DNA of 64,000 nucleotides from Planctomyces sp. (GCA_019636235.1 JAHBXW010000004.1:270347-334346), one strand, 5' to 3'. Positions 26,105 through 34,693 are shown, counted from the stretch's first letter. The notes: generated by a model not told the origin, from the sequence alone. A program made the numbers and translations.

Positions 26105-27133
26105 TCAGCCACGGCCATCCGCGCCGCGAAAGGCCGATTGCCAGGCCGCCACGAATGCCGACCAGCGGTCGACCGGCTCCAGCAGCAGCGGGCCGGCGAT
26201 GGCGCGCACAGTCTGCTGTTCGTCCGACGAGAGATAGTCGACCGGGCTCTTGCCGTCGACCCGCGCGATCAGGCAGGCCGCAAGGTGCCGCATCGCGCGG
26301 GCCTCGACGTCCGCAATCGCCTCGCGACCGCCGCCGGCGTCCGCATACGTCGACCAGAACTCATCCGCGCCCGCGAGCAGCGCCGGCCGCAGCGGCGGAA
26401 CATGCAGCGATTTGAGTACGAGATGCGTCAGGAAGAAGCCCAGATCAAACGCGGGATCGCCGAGATGGGCTGTTTCGAAGTCGATCACGAGAAACGAGTC
26501 GTCGAACAGCAGAATGTTCTTGGGGCTGAAGTCCGCGAGGGTGAGACAGACCGGATGGGCGAGCGTGTCGGCGATGAGATCTTCGAGCGCGCTCCGCCAG
26601 GCCGGCCGCCGGGCCGCGGTCCAGCGATAATAGGGGTCGAGCCGCAGCTCGTCGAAGACTTCCCGGTCGTGCAGTTCGGCGGGGAGAACGCCGGGGTCCC
26701 GCGTGCAGGCATGGATGCCGCCGAGGAACGCTCCCAGCCGCGCGAGCAGTCCGTCCGCGAGGCTCCCTGCCAGAAGTTCCTGTTTGAAGACCGCATGCTC
26801 GCGGGACGCGGCCGTCATGGCGAAGGCGAAGTTGTCGCGGTCCTCGTCGAGGATGTCGGGGACGGTTCCGGAGGGTGCGATCCGGGCGATCGTGTGGATC
26901 GCGAGAACTTCGCGCCAGACGCGATCGAGGCGGCTCCTCCAGTCGGCCTGGACGCGGAGCCGCTCCCGGGCCTGCTTGAGGACGATGTCGAAGCCATGGC
27001 CCGGGCGGGAGATGCGCAGCACGATATTGGAGACGCCGCCGGCGAGCCATTCGACGTCCAGGGAGGCGTGCGGGGGGAACCAGCCGCGTTCAAGGGCGTA
27101 AGCGGCGGCGTTGGATTCGTTGATTTCGACCAT
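26105..27133 (-). CDS. Aminoglycoside/choline-type phosphotransferase, similar to methylthioribose kinase
   Basis: A 342-residue APH-fold small-molecule kinase. The N-lobe has a nucleotide loop (WLAGGVSNIVLRISRP) and a lysine strand (IVLKQARERLRV) like that of 5-methylthioribose kinase. The catalytic loop reads LADFSPKNILL, keeping the Asp and Asn of the usual HGDxxxxN motif but with Leu-Ala in place of His-Gly. The metal-binding DFG-equivalent is VIDFETAHLGDPAFDLG. It is the first gene of a probable two-gene operon with the enolase-like gene, 41 bases downstream. It phosphorylates an unknown alcohol or sugar; the context suggests a phosphorylated intermediate passed to the enolase homologue. 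Confidence 0.8.
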   Translation of the reverse strand: MVEINESNAAAYALERGWFPPHASLDVEWLAGGVSNIVLRISRPGHGFDIVLKQARERLRVQADWRSRLDRVWREVLAIHTIARIAPSGTVPDILDEDRDNFAFAMTAASREHAVFKQELLAGSLADGLLARLGAFLGGIHACTRDPGVLPAELHDREVFDELRLDPYYRWTAARRPAWRSALEDLIADTLAHPVCLTLADFSPKNILLFDDSFLVIDFETAHLGDPAFDLGFFLTHLVLKSLHVPPLRPALLAGADEFWSTYADAGGGREAIADVEARAMRHLAACLIARVDGKSPVDYLSSDEQQTVRAIAGPLLLEPVDRWSAFVAAWQSAFRGADGRG

Positions 27134-27378
27134 GCGGCTCTGTCGCGCGGCGACGGTCCTGCGGCATGCACGGGGGCGTGGCGGCTCGATTCAGCCAAAA
27201 CCGCCGGTTTCGGCAAAGAGGTGATTGAATCGCGTTTTCGTGGAACGATAGCATAGTCACTGGCAGACTCCGGTCCGATCGGGTTCCGCCTGCGCACCGA
27301 GGGAAGGGGCAGTTCGAAGCTGCGTCCCGCGGTCAGGCGTTCAAGTCTGCCGGCCCCCAATCTGCGAGGGATTCGACC

Positions 27379-28278
27379 ATGGTGCTCGCGTCACGCCGCA
27401 CGTTTCTCATGTTGGGTGTGGTCGCTGCCTGCTCGGGAGCGATGTTGGCCGCCGTCGCTGGCGAGCCCCGACGCCCGATCACCAAGCTCACGTACGATCC
27501 GAGCCTGCCGAAGGTGGAACTCTTCGACGGCCTCGATGAGGGCACGTTCGACGCCCGCATGGTCGCCAAGGACCAGTTCGGCGGATTCGTGGTGATCACG
27601 AACAAGTCGGACGCGCCGCTGTCCGTCCAGCTCCCGGACGCCATCGTCGGCGTGCAGGTCTTCCCGCAGATGATGGGCGGCGGCATGGGCGGCATGGGGA
27701 TGGGCGGCGGAGGCATGGGTGGAATGGGAGGCATGGGCGGCGGCATGGGCGGTCAGGCCATGGGCGGTGGCATGGGTGGCATGGGTGGAGGCATGGGCGG
27801 AATGGGAGGAATGGGTGGAATGGGAGGCATGGGAGGCGGCGGCGGGTTCTTCTCGATCCCCGCTGACAAGTCCATCAAAGTCCCCTTCACCTCCGTCTGC
27901 CTCGAACACGGCAAGGCGAATCCCAAGCCTTCAATGACCTACAAGCTCGTCCGTCCGGAAGAGTTCTCCGAGAAGCCCGAGCTGCATGAACTTTTGAAGC
28001 TGATCGCCACCGGAAAGCTGGACCGCGGAGCCGCTCAGGCCGCCGCCTGGCACCTGACGGACGACATGAACTGGCAGCAGCTGGCCAGCGAGAAGTGGGA
28101 CCGGCTCGGCATGCCCGACACGCCCTATTTCTCCCAGGCGCAGCTCCTCGCCGCGCAGTCGATCGTTTCGAACGTCCAGGCGAAGGTTCGCGACGCCGAG
28201 AAGGCGAATCCCAAGAGCGATGAGGAATCGCGGCCGGTCCGCGGCAGCCGGTACTCGGCTCGCACCGTTTCCCGCTGA
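27379..28278 (+). CDS. Gly/Met-rich repeat protein, exported hypothetical
   Basis: A 299-residue protein with a Tat-like or Sec signal (SRRTFLMLGVVAACSGAM). A folded N-terminal segment (residues ~33-97) is followed by about 59 residues made almost only of Gly and Met in GGM/GGMGGM units (98-156), then a C-terminal domain (FFSIPADKSIKVPFTSVCLE onward) with an alpha-helical region containing HELLKLIATGKLDRGAAQAAAW. I recognise it only as a type common in planctomycetes. The Met-rich flexible segment could bind soft metals such as copper or act as a linker. It is a single gene followed by a clear hairpin terminator. Confidence 0.7.
   Translation: MVLASRRTFLMLGVVAACSGAMLAAVAGEPRRPITKLTYDPSLPKVELFDGLDEGTFDARMVAKDQFGGFVVITNKSDAPLSVQLPDAIVGVQVFPQMMGGGMGGMGMGGGGMGGMGGMGGGMGGQAMGGGMGGMGGGMGGMGGMGGMGGMGGGGGFFSIPADKSIKVPFTSVCLEHGKANPKPSMTYKLVRPEEFSEKPELHELLKLIATGKLDRGAAQAAAWHLTDDMNWQQLASEKWDRLGMPDTPYFSQAQLLAAQSIVSNVQAKVRDAEKANPKSDEESRPVRGSRYSARTVSR
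27670..27846 (+). repeat. Coding microsatellite of Gly-Met codons
   Basis: Within the Gly/Met-rich protein, 59 consecutive codons encode Gly or Met apart from one interruption (a Gln-Ala pair), built from GGC ATG GGT/GGC/GGA units in varying synonymous forms. Synonymous variation argues for selection on the protein rather than recent slippage. The length could vary between strains by repeat slippage. Confidence 0.85.
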
Positions 28279-28330
28279 TTGAACGGGTCGCCGCCAACGC
28301 GGCTGACCGAATGAAACTCCGACATCCGCG

Positions 28331-28360
28331 CGCCCGACAGAGAACCTGTCGGGCGTGTTT
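28331..28360 (+). terminator. Intrinsic terminator-like hairpin after the Gly/Met-rich gene
   Basis: A perfect 10-bp stem, CGCCCGACAG (28331-28340) pairing with CTGTCGGGCG (28346-28355), has a five-base loop AGAAC and is followed by TGTTTCATT. It lies 53 bases after the stop of the Gly/Met-rich gene and well before the DUF1080 gene. The T-tract is weak but present, which fits a rho-independent terminator. Confidence 0.7.
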
Positions 28361-28550
28361 CATTGTCCGCGGCTTCGTCCGGTGACTGGACAACGTCGCC
28401 GCTGCATCGGCAGACTTTCGCCGTCCCCGGTCGCCTGCGGCGTATTGATCGTTCCGGCCCGCGCCCCTTTGGCCCGCGCTGCTTCGGACCGTGTCGCACT
28501 TTTCGCGATCGCCCGCAGGGCCGCGGCGACAGACCTCGCGGAGTTCGCAG

Positions 28551-29303
28551 ATGTCGCATCGGTGGCTGTTCGGCTTGCTGCTCGCGGGCGTCCTTCCGCC
28601 GCTCGGATGCGCTCCAACCTCCGCGCCTCCGCCCGAGGGCGCCGCCGTTTCCAGTTCGCCGTCGACGAACCCAACACAGACCGCCGCCGGCTCAACGGAT
28701 GCGGCGTCCGCTGCGGACGGGACCTCCGCCGCGCCGGACGACTTTGAGGTCGAACCCGGTTTCACGTTGCTGACGCTTGCGGACTTCGAATCGTTCCCCG
28801 CGGATTCCCGGGGCTGGAGCATGCGCGGTCCGCTGCTGGTCACGACCGGCAAGCCGAAGGGCTATATCCACTCGCGCCGCCCGTACGGCAACTTCACGTG
28901 GCGGGGAGAATACCGTCTGCTTCCACCGGAAGGCGCTCCGGACGCGGCCCGGCTGGAGCAGTGCAACACGGGCTTCATGCTGTGCATCGAGGAGCCGCAC
29001 AAGGTCTGGCCGAAGTCGCTGGAGGTGCAGGGCAAGTGGGTCGAGATGGCGTCGATCAAGGGGAACGGCGGCGCGGCGTCGCTGGACGTCGAGGACGACG
29101 AGATGGTCAGGCAGGCGGTCCGCAGGCCCGTCGGGGAATGGAATTCGATCGAGGTGCAGTGCCGCGACGGAGCCGTCGTGGCGTTCCTCAACGACTGGGT
29201 CGTGTGCCGCGCGGCCGCCGGCGAACTCCGCGAGGGGCTGATCGGACTGCAGGCGGAGAATGACGCGGTCGAGTTCCGTCGGCTGCGAATTCGTGAGGAC
29301 TGA
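28551..29303 (+). CDS. DUF1080 (3-keto-disaccharide hydrolase-like) domain lipoprotein
   Basis: A 250-residue exported protein. The N-terminus (LFGLLLAGVLPPLGCAP) is lipoprotein-like with Cys following Leu-Gly, then a Ser/Thr/Pro/Ala-rich linker to about residue 60. The remaining ~185 residues match the DUF1080 concanavalin-like fold abundant in planctomycetes: FTLLTLADFESFP, YGNFTWRGEYRL, WNSIEVQCRDGAVVAFLND and LREGLIGLQAENDAVEFRRLRI. Such domains bind or cleave sugars at the cell surface. ATG 28551 was chosen because it gives the signal. It ends 49 bases before the convergent glycosyltransferase gene. Confidence 0.82.
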   Translation: MSHRWLFGLLLAGVLPPLGCAPTSAPPPEGAAVSSSPSTNPTQTAAGSTDAASAADGTSAAPDDFEVEPGFTLLTLADFESFPADSRGWSMRGPLLVTTGKPKGYIHSRRPYGNFTWRGEYRLLPPEGAPDAARLEQCNTGFMLCIEEPHKVWPKSLEVQGKWVEMASIKGNGGAASLDVEDDEMVRQAVRRPVGEWNSIEVQCRDGAVVAFLNDWVVCRAAAGELREGLIGLQAENDAVEFRRLRIRED

Positions 29304-29352
29304 AGCGCCTCCGCGGCGCCGCGCGGCATTCGCCCGGACCGCCTGCACGCTG

Positions 29353-30489
29353 TCAGGCCTTCTGCCAAGTCGCCCGGAAGCGGCCCCGCAACGCGTCCCA
29401 CAGCGCGGCGCATGTCGCAGCGTTCAAGGCCACGAACATCAGGCACGGGCCGAACAGCGTCGACCGTCGGCCCACCTGCTGGTACGCCCAGCCCGTCGCG
29501 GCCGCCGCGTAGAAGGACGCCTGCGCCGACAGCAGCACGGCATACAGCGGCTGCGAAATCAGCGACACATTCAGCGCCAGCGCCGCCGCCAGCAGCGCGG
29601 GGGACGCCAGCCGGGCCAGCTTGTGGGAACAGAACTCCCACCAGATCGGATTCCGCCACGGCAGCAGCCATCGCGGTTGCTGCAGAATCAACTGGGCGCA
29701 GCCGGCGATCGTCCGACGCTTGCGGACCCCTTCGCTGGCCGATGACTGCGACGGCGCATCGAACGCCTCCGCACCGCGCTCCAGCACGCAGCGGAACCCC
29801 TGTTCGATCGCCTGCATGGGGATCACGACGTCGTCCAGCAGCGTCTGGGGCGGGATCGGCCGGAACAGCTCGCGACGCATTGCGTAGAAAGCGCCGGTCG
29901 CTCCCGGCACGGAGCGGAAGCGGCTCTCGTTCGAGCGGATCCACTTCTCGTAGGTCCAGTAGAACCCGACGCCCGTCGCGGCCGTTGATTCTCCCGGCAG
30001 GCTCCGCAGCACCAGCTCCCCGGATGCGACGCCCACGCCGGGATCGCTGAAGTTCGCAACCAGCTGTTCCAGGGCCGTGGGCGCCAGTTCCTGGCGGGCA
30101 TCGACAAACACCACGACTTCGCCGCGGCACTGCGGGACAAGATCGTTCAGCACCGCGGGCTTGCCGCGCCGCTCATCGAACAGCCAGGAGCGGACGCGAA
30201 AATCCGGGAACCCGGCGACGACGGTGGCAGTGGCGTCGGTCGAACCATCGGAGCCGACGAGAACTTCCAGAATCTGGCCGTTGATGGACGATGCGAACAG
30301 ATTGCGCAGCCGAGCTGCCAGCCGCGGCGCTTCGTTGTACGCGACGAGCACGATCGAAACCGCGCCGGCCCAGGGCAGCGGCGGACGTCGCGAAGGCCGG
30401 CGGCGGGCCAGCCACCAGACGAGCAGGGGATAACCGGCGTAGATGTACGCCAGCGCCGCCAGACACAACCAGAACGCGGTTTGAGCCAT
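29353..30489 (-). CDS. Membrane glycosyltransferase, family 2
   Basis: A 378-residue processive-type GT2 enzyme. An N-terminal membrane helix (FWLCLAALAYIYAGYPLLVW) precedes the GT-A domain: SIVLVAYNEAPRL, VGSDGSTDAT, the metal-binding DxD-like VFVDARQEL, TGAFYAMRR, LLDDVVIP, and the acceptor-site QQPRW motif (Q-x-x-R-W). Two to three further hydrophobic helices follow. The pattern resembles hyaluronan/cellulose synthase-type enzymes that build and export polysaccharide. Start ATG 30489 places the first helix at the N-terminus. It is a lone gene, convergent with the DUF1080 gene; the sugar is unknown. Confidence 0.88.
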   Translation of the reverse strand: MAQTAFWLCLAALAYIYAGYPLLVWWLARRRPSRRPPLPWAGAVSIVLVAYNEAPRLAARLRNLFASSINGQILEVLVGSDGSTDATATVVAGFPDFRVRSWLFDERRGKPAVLNDLVPQCRGEVVVFVDARQELAPTALEQLVANFSDPGVGVASGELVLRSLPGESTAATGVGFYWTYEKWIRSNESRFRSVPGATGAFYAMRRELFRPIPPQTLLDDVVIPMQAIEQGFRCVLERGAEAFDAPSQSSASEGVRKRRTIAGCAQLILQQPRWLLPWRNPIWWEFCSHKLARLASPALLAAALALNVSLISQPLYAVLLSAQASFYAAAATGWAYQQVGRRSTLFGPCLMFVALNAATCAALWDALRGRFRATWQKA

Positions 30490-30694
30490 CGGACGGCGAC
30501 GGTCGGTGGGACGGAACGGGACGGCGGAGACTCGACGCCCCCGCAGGGCCGGAGGACGCCGGCCTGTCGCAAGGCTACGTCGCCCAGGGGACCATCGCCG
30601 CGACATCCGGCTGGACGCGCCCCGCCAGCGGGAGGCCGGTCGTTACAATCGGCAGGATTGGAACGCGGGCAGGGTTCGAATCCGGGGAACGGCA

Positions 30695-31042
30695 ATGGCG
30701 CGCTGCGAGCAGGGCTATCTGTGCGAGGTCTGCGGCGACGAAGTCGAGGACATCACGCAGAGCGACCTGTATCTGAGGTACGTCATCGGCGAGGTCGATG
30801 CGCGGCGGCTGCTGACCGCGCCGGAACGCCACATCCTGTGCAACCCTGTCCTGGCGCAGTTCATCGTGGATGCGGCCTTTCCGGCGGTCGACGTTTCCGG
30901 GCCGTTCGACAAGCGGGCGCTCGACGCGGAAGACGTGCGGCGGCGCGAGGAGCTTGTGACCCGCGGCTGGCGACGTCTGCAGGAGGTCCGCGAACTGGGC
31001 CTGGCGATCAGCGACTACCCGCTGTCGCGCGCCGTCGAGTGA
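30695..31042 (+). CDS. Conserved-type hypothetical protein with CxxC motif
   Basis: A 115-residue soluble protein beginning MARCEQGYLCEVCGDEVEDI, where Cys residues arranged as C-x5-C-x2-C could bind zinc, with a further Cys in HILCNP. The rest is predicted mainly helical (RREELVTRGWRRLQEVRELG). ATG 30695 was chosen because the Cys-rich N-terminus begins there; the frame is open upstream but encodes no recognisable feature. It ends 12 bases from the convergent DUF1559 gene. I do not recognise a family or function. Confidence 0.6.
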   Translation: MARCEQGYLCEVCGDEVEDITQSDLYLRYVIGEVDARRLLTAPERHILCNPVLAQFIVDAAFPAVDVSGPFDKRALDAEDVRRREELVTRGWRRLQEVRELGLAISDYPLSRAVE

Positions 31043-31054
31043 GCGCAAGCGGGA

Positions 31055-32035
31055 TCAGAATGTCGGGCCGCCCGGAGTGGCGGAATCGGCGATTCCCGTC
31101 ATCCGCCGGAACGCCTCGACATCGATCTCGTTGGCGATGAAGCCCACCGAGCCGTCCCCCTTCAGGAAGTGCGCGCCCCCGGCGTGTGCGCTCGAGAACG
31201 ACGAGATCACCGTCGTTCCGTTCGGACCGGCCCGCCAGGCTGGGTCGGCGGTCTGTCCGCTTGTGCCCAGCACCAGCGACGCCGGGCCTTCCAGAATCTC
31301 CCTGTCGGGATAGCCTCCGTCGCGATCGACCCCTTCCACCGCGGCGTACCAGGTGCTGCCCGCCAGCGAGGCGTGCTCGCCGGAATGCGTCTGCCGCCGT
31401 TCTCCCAGCATGAACGTCTGGCTGAGGCCGTCGGCGACATCCTCGATCCGGACGCGGCTGTTGCGAAAGAGCACGCCGGGCGATTCCGGCCGGCCGGGGC
31501 AGTCGGTCAGACTGCCGAAGCCGAAGACGCCGACGAAGCTGGAGGCGCTCACCGAGACGATGCCATGAACGCTGCTGTGGACGACGAACGGCGTGGGATC
31601 GTCGTTGGGGCAGTTGAAGGACGGGATCCGCGTGGTGATGCCGGTCGCGTCGCTGTTGAAGTCGATCGTCGCCGCCATCGCCGATTGATCGAGGTTCGGC
31701 AGCAGCAGCGCGCCCCACGCGAACCCGGGCCCGTGTTCGGCGCTGGCGGGGTCGCCCGGCTGAACGTCGCGAATGACGTATCCCGGAGGGAACACGTCGT
31801 GCGTACCGTGGTAGGTGTGCATCGCCACCCCGATCTGCTTCAGGTTGTTCATGCACTGCACCCGTCGGGCGGCCTGGCGGGCGGTCTGCATCGCGGGCAA
31901 CATCAGCCCCAGCATCGCCCCGGCCACCAGCAGCACGATCAGCACTTCAATCTGCATCATGCCCCGTGCGCGGCGGGCCGGCGGAACGACCGCCGCGAGG
32001 GACGCCATGCACGAGTGTCGACGATTGAGACGCAT
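31055..32035 (-). CDS. DUF1559 domain prepilin-like protein
   Basis: A 326-residue DUF1559 protein. A basic leader of about 25 residues ends in Gly followed by MMQIEVLIVLLVAGAMLG (the Glu at +5 is kept), then MLPAMQTARQAARRVQCMNN, the typical post-helix segment. Later family words are VFPPGYVI, VADGLSQTFMLGER and the C-terminal GGAHFLKGDGSVGFI with its preceding His, giving the H-X9-DG signature. Unlike the other two DUF1559 genes in the window it has no small lipoprotein gene directly downstream; its 3' neighbour is the convergent CxxC protein gene. It is divergent from a methyltransferase gene. Confidence 0.9.
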   Translation of the reverse strand: MRLNRRHSCMASLAAVVPPARRARGMMQIEVLIVLLVAGAMLGLMLPAMQTARQAARRVQCMNNLKQIGVAMHTYHGTHDVFPPGYVIRDVQPGDPASAEHGPGFAWGALLLPNLDQSAMAATIDFNSDATGITTRIPSFNCPNDDPTPFVVHSSVHGIVSVSASSFVGVFGFGSLTDCPGRPESPGVLFRNSRVRIEDVADGLSQTFMLGERRQTHSGEHASLAGSTWYAAVEGVDRDGGYPDREILEGPASLVLGTSGQTADPAWRAGPNGTTVISSFSSAHAGGAHFLKGDGSVGFIANEIDVEAFRRMTGIADSATPGGPTF

Positions 32036-32223
32036 GTCTGCCCGTATCCGCGGCGCGGGACCGAATGACGGCCATCAACCGGCCGCCGGAAGTTCGTCTC
32101 TTGCGAGAACAACCCCGCTGCGGCGCCAACGACGGCCTGCACAGTATCATGTTTACTCCGATGCCGCCGCCGCTGTTGGCTTTGGATCGCACGAATTCGG
32201 ACCCCCCAAAAAGGCCCGCGCCG

Positions 32224-32895
32224 ATGCTTCCCCGCACGCTCGAACCTGAAGTCATGGACTCCGCGGAAGAGGCGCAGGGGTACGACGCGATGGACCATGA
32301 CGCGGTGAACCACCGGTTCGTGGACGACTTTCTCGCCGTGCTGGGACCCGCCGCCGACGATCCCCGAATGTCCGTTCTCGACGTCGGCGCCGGCACGGCG
32401 CAAATCCCGATCCGGCTGGCCCGCGCCGCGCCCGCCCTGTCGATCACAGCCATCGACCTGGCCGCCGAGATGCTCCGCGTCGCCCGCGAAAACGTCGTCC
32501 GGGAGCGGCTGGAGGACCGCATCCGGTTGCTGCAGCGGGATGCGAAACGGCTGCCCGATCCGGACGGGGCCTATGCGTCAGTCATTTCCAACAGCATCGT
32601 GCACCACATCCCCGAGCCGGCGGCCGTGTTCCGGGAGATGCGGCGGGTGCTGCGCCCCGGCGGGGTGTGGTTCGTGCGGGATCTGCTGCGTCCGGACAGT
32701 TCAGGCCGCGTGGAGGACCTTGTCGCGGCGTACGCGGGGGAGGCGGACGCGCATCAGCGGCGGATGTTCCGGGAGTCGCTGCACGCGGCGTTGACGCTGG
32801 CGGAGGTCCGCGGGCTGGCGGGGGAACTGGGACTGCCGCCGGAGTCGGTGACTCAGACCTCCGATCGACACTGGACGCTGGCGGCGCGGGTGTGA
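32224..32895 (+). CDS. Class I SAM-dependent methyltransferase
   Basis: A 223-residue methyltransferase: VLDVGAGTAQIPIRLA is the SAM glycine motif, ITAIDLAAEM the acidic strand, and YASVISNSIVHHIP with VLRPGGVWFVRDLLRP the post-motifs of the UbiE/Methyltransf_25 group. ATG 32224 was chosen since MLPRTLEPEVMDSAEEAQGY gives a plausible folded N-terminus; in-frame ATGs upstream at 32149 and nearby are possible. The acceptor is unknown; the general form resembles enzymes acting on small metabolites or quinones. It is a single gene in a divergent arrangement with the DUF1559 gene. Confidence 0.82.
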   Translation: MLPRTLEPEVMDSAEEAQGYDAMDHDAVNHRFVDDFLAVLGPAADDPRMSVLDVGAGTAQIPIRLARAAPALSITAIDLAAEMLRVARENVVRERLEDRIRLLQRDAKRLPDPDGAYASVISNSIVHHIPEPAAVFREMRRVLRPGGVWFVRDLLRPDSSGRVEDLVAAYAGEADAHQRRMFRESLHAALTLAEVRGLAGELGLPPESVTQTSDRHWTLAARV

Positions 32896-33007
32896 TTGCA
32901 AGGACGGCTTGAGCCAGCCGGGGGGCAATCGACCGGCCTTGTGAATCGGTGAACGGCCGACGTCTGGGCCAGGTGTCACAAGGCTCGCAGGCGCGCTGAT
33001 ATCACGC

Positions 33008-33036
33008 TTTATCGAATCGCCATCGATCGATATATT
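33008..33036 (+). promoter_or_regulatory. Candidate sigma-70-type promoter for the DUF1559/lipoprotein pair
   Basis: In a locally AT-rich part of the gap, TTTATC (33008-33013) and TATATT (33031-33036) are separated by exactly 17 bases. The -10 box matches the consensus at five of six positions, the -35 box only at three. It lies about 45 bases before the start of the DUF1559 gene at 33083. Planctomycete promoters are poorly described, so this is tentative. Confidence 0.35.
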
Positions 33037-33082
33037 AATCGCATCGCTGTGGCCACGCGGGCTGATTTCTGGGAGGCGACGC

Positions 33083-34042
33083 ATGCAGCCGTCACGGAGG
33101 AGATGCGTTCGGCGGGCGGGGCTGACGATCACGGAGGTGCTCGTCGCCATTGGCATCCTGGGACTGCTGGCCGCCCTCAGCATCCCCGCCGTTCAGACGT
33201 CCCGCGCGGCGTCCCGCCGCGTGCAGTGTCAGTCCCGGTTGAAACAGTTGGGGCTGGCGATGTCCAACATCGTCGACGCGGCCGGGGCGTTCCCCACATC
33301 CAACCAGCCGCATCCGCCGCTGTGGCGGATTCTGCCCTACCTCGACCGGGCCCCGCTGGCCGAAATGCTGATCGCCAATTCGCATGTCCACGGCGGCGGC
33401 GACCGGTCCATGTTCGACGTCTCGGACCTGGTCTGCCCCAGCGAAACCCTCGCGCGGAGCGACACCGGTCAGACGAACTACTTCCTGAATGACGGAACCC
33501 GGTTCCGCAGCCGGGACCCTTTCAACGGTTTCAAGATCGATCACAAGCAGGACGTCCGGCCGGCCGACATCACCGACGGCCTGTCGCAGACGGCCGCGAT
33601 GTCGGAGCGGCTCGTCGGCAATATCCGCTATGACTGGCCGTCGAATGAGCAGATGATGCGCGAGCCGCTCCGGTACTTCTTCTGGACTGAGAAACGTTAC
33701 AAGAATCCGGACGAGGAGCCGCTGGCCGCCGAGCAATGCCGGAATCACCGCATCGCGGCGAGTCCGCAGACGCTGCAGATGAACACGGAGGACTTCAAGT
33801 ATTCCGTAGGCGGTTACGACCACATGCAGCCGCCGAACCAGGCCGCCTGCTACAACGGTCCCGAGGATCTGGAGATCGACACGTCGCTCCGGCTGGTCCC
33901 GGCCTCCAGCCTGCATCCGGGGGGAGTCAACGTGCTGATGGCCGACGGCAGCGTGCATTTCGTCAGCGGGGGCGTGGATGCCGTGGTCTGGAATGCGGCC
34001 GGCACGCGCAGCGGCAACGAGTCGTCCAGCCTGCCGTTCTGA
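33083..34042 (+). CDS. DUF1559 domain prepilin-like protein
   Basis: A 319-residue DUF1559 protein. A short Arg-rich leader (MQPSRRRCVRRAG) is followed by LTITEVLVAIGILGLLAAL, a prepilin-peptidase-type motif with Glu at +5, then SIPAVQTSRAASRRVQCQS. The middle contains ADITDGLSQTAAMSER, and near the end HPGGVNVLMADGSVHF gives the H-X9-DG signature. GGGAGG lies seven bases before the ATG. The protein is expected to be processed and assembled by a type II/IV pilus-like machine. A small lipoprotein gene follows 21 bases later, the same order as at 9175-10814. Confidence 0.92.
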   Translation: MQPSRRRCVRRAGLTITEVLVAIGILGLLAALSIPAVQTSRAASRRVQCQSRLKQLGLAMSNIVDAAGAFPTSNQPHPPLWRILPYLDRAPLAEMLIANSHVHGGGDRSMFDVSDLVCPSETLARSDTGQTNYFLNDGTRFRSRDPFNGFKIDHKQDVRPADITDGLSQTAAMSERLVGNIRYDWPSNEQMMREPLRYFFWTEKRYKNPDEEPLAAEQCRNHRIAASPQTLQMNTEDFKYSVGGYDHMQPPNQAACYNGPEDLEIDTSLRLVPASSLHPGGVNVLMADGSVHFVSGGVDAVVWNAAGTRSGNESSSLPF

Positions 34043-34063
34043 CGTTTCAGGGAGGAATCGACG

Positions 34064-34693
34064 ATGCGCGCTCGGCCCCTGCTGCTGACGGTACTGGCTG
34101 TGCTGTCCGCGTCCTGCTCGAAGTCGACAAAGCCGACGCCGGCGGACGCTGAGCTGTTCGTCCGGGAGCTGGCGTTCCAGAGCTTGAATTCCGGCGAGCC
34201 GATCGACGGGCACGTGACGATCTCCCCCGGCAAAGGGTTCTTCGTGGAAGTGCGGATCGTTCCGCTGGAGGGCCTGCCGGAACGGTTCGCGGACCGGGAC
34301 GTCAACCCGCTGCAGGAATGGCGGGTCCTGCTGAATGTCCATGCGCCCGGCGCCAGTCCGGACGATCGCAGCGCGGCGAAGATCGCCGGCCATCCGTTGC
34401 GGCCCCCGGGGTCGAAGCCCATGTCGTACAACCATGCGGGCACGGAGTGGCAGCGATCCCTGTTCGGGTTTCAGCATCCGCCGAAGTTCGAACGCCCGTG
34501 GGATGAGAACGTGCTGCGGATGTGGACCTTCTTCGCGGCGCCGAGCGTCGAACCGGGCGACTACGTGTGGGAGCTGGCGCTGGATCCGACGATGATCGTG
34601 CACTCGGCGGTGCGGTTTCAGCCGGGGCCGCCGATCGTGCTGAAGTCCGGAACGCTGACGGTGACGGCCGCTGAGGACGGACCGAAACAGTGA
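34064..34693 (+). CDS. Putative lipoprotein paired with DUF1559 protein
   Basis: A 209-residue protein with a good lipoprotein signal (LLLTVLAVLSASCSKS, Ser-Ala-Ser before the Cys). The mature part starts with a short polar linker and is then beta-rich, including GHVTISPGKGFFVEVRIVPL and a C-terminal YVWELALDPTMIVHSAVRF, suggesting an Ig-like sandwich. GGGAGG precedes the ATG. It is 21 bases after the DUF1559 gene, so co-transcription is very likely. No catalytic motif is visible. I regard it as the equivalent of 10092-10814, although direct sequence similarity is weak by eye. Confidence 0.72.
   Translation: MRARPLLLTVLAVLSASCSKSTKPTPADAELFVRELAFQSLNSGEPIDGHVTISPGKGFFVEVRIVPLEGLPERFADRDVNPLQEWRVLLNVHAPGASPDDRSAAKIAGHPLRPPGSKPMSYNHAGTEWQRSLFGFQHPPKFERPWDENVLRMWTFFAAPSVEPGDYVWELALDPTMIVHSAVRFQPGPPIVLKSGTLTVTAAEDGPKQ

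Noticed and set aside
27670..27846. Short direct repeats that could suggest a CRISPR-like array
   Set aside because: The repeats are three-to-nine-base GGC/ATG codon units inside a coding frame, without spacers of constant length.
30672..30683. GGGTTCGAATCC, which looks like a tRNA T-loop
   Set aside because: The bases on either side cannot pair as a T-stem (CAGGG against CCGGG), and no acceptor or anticodon arm is found upstream; it lies just before the start of the CxxC protein gene.
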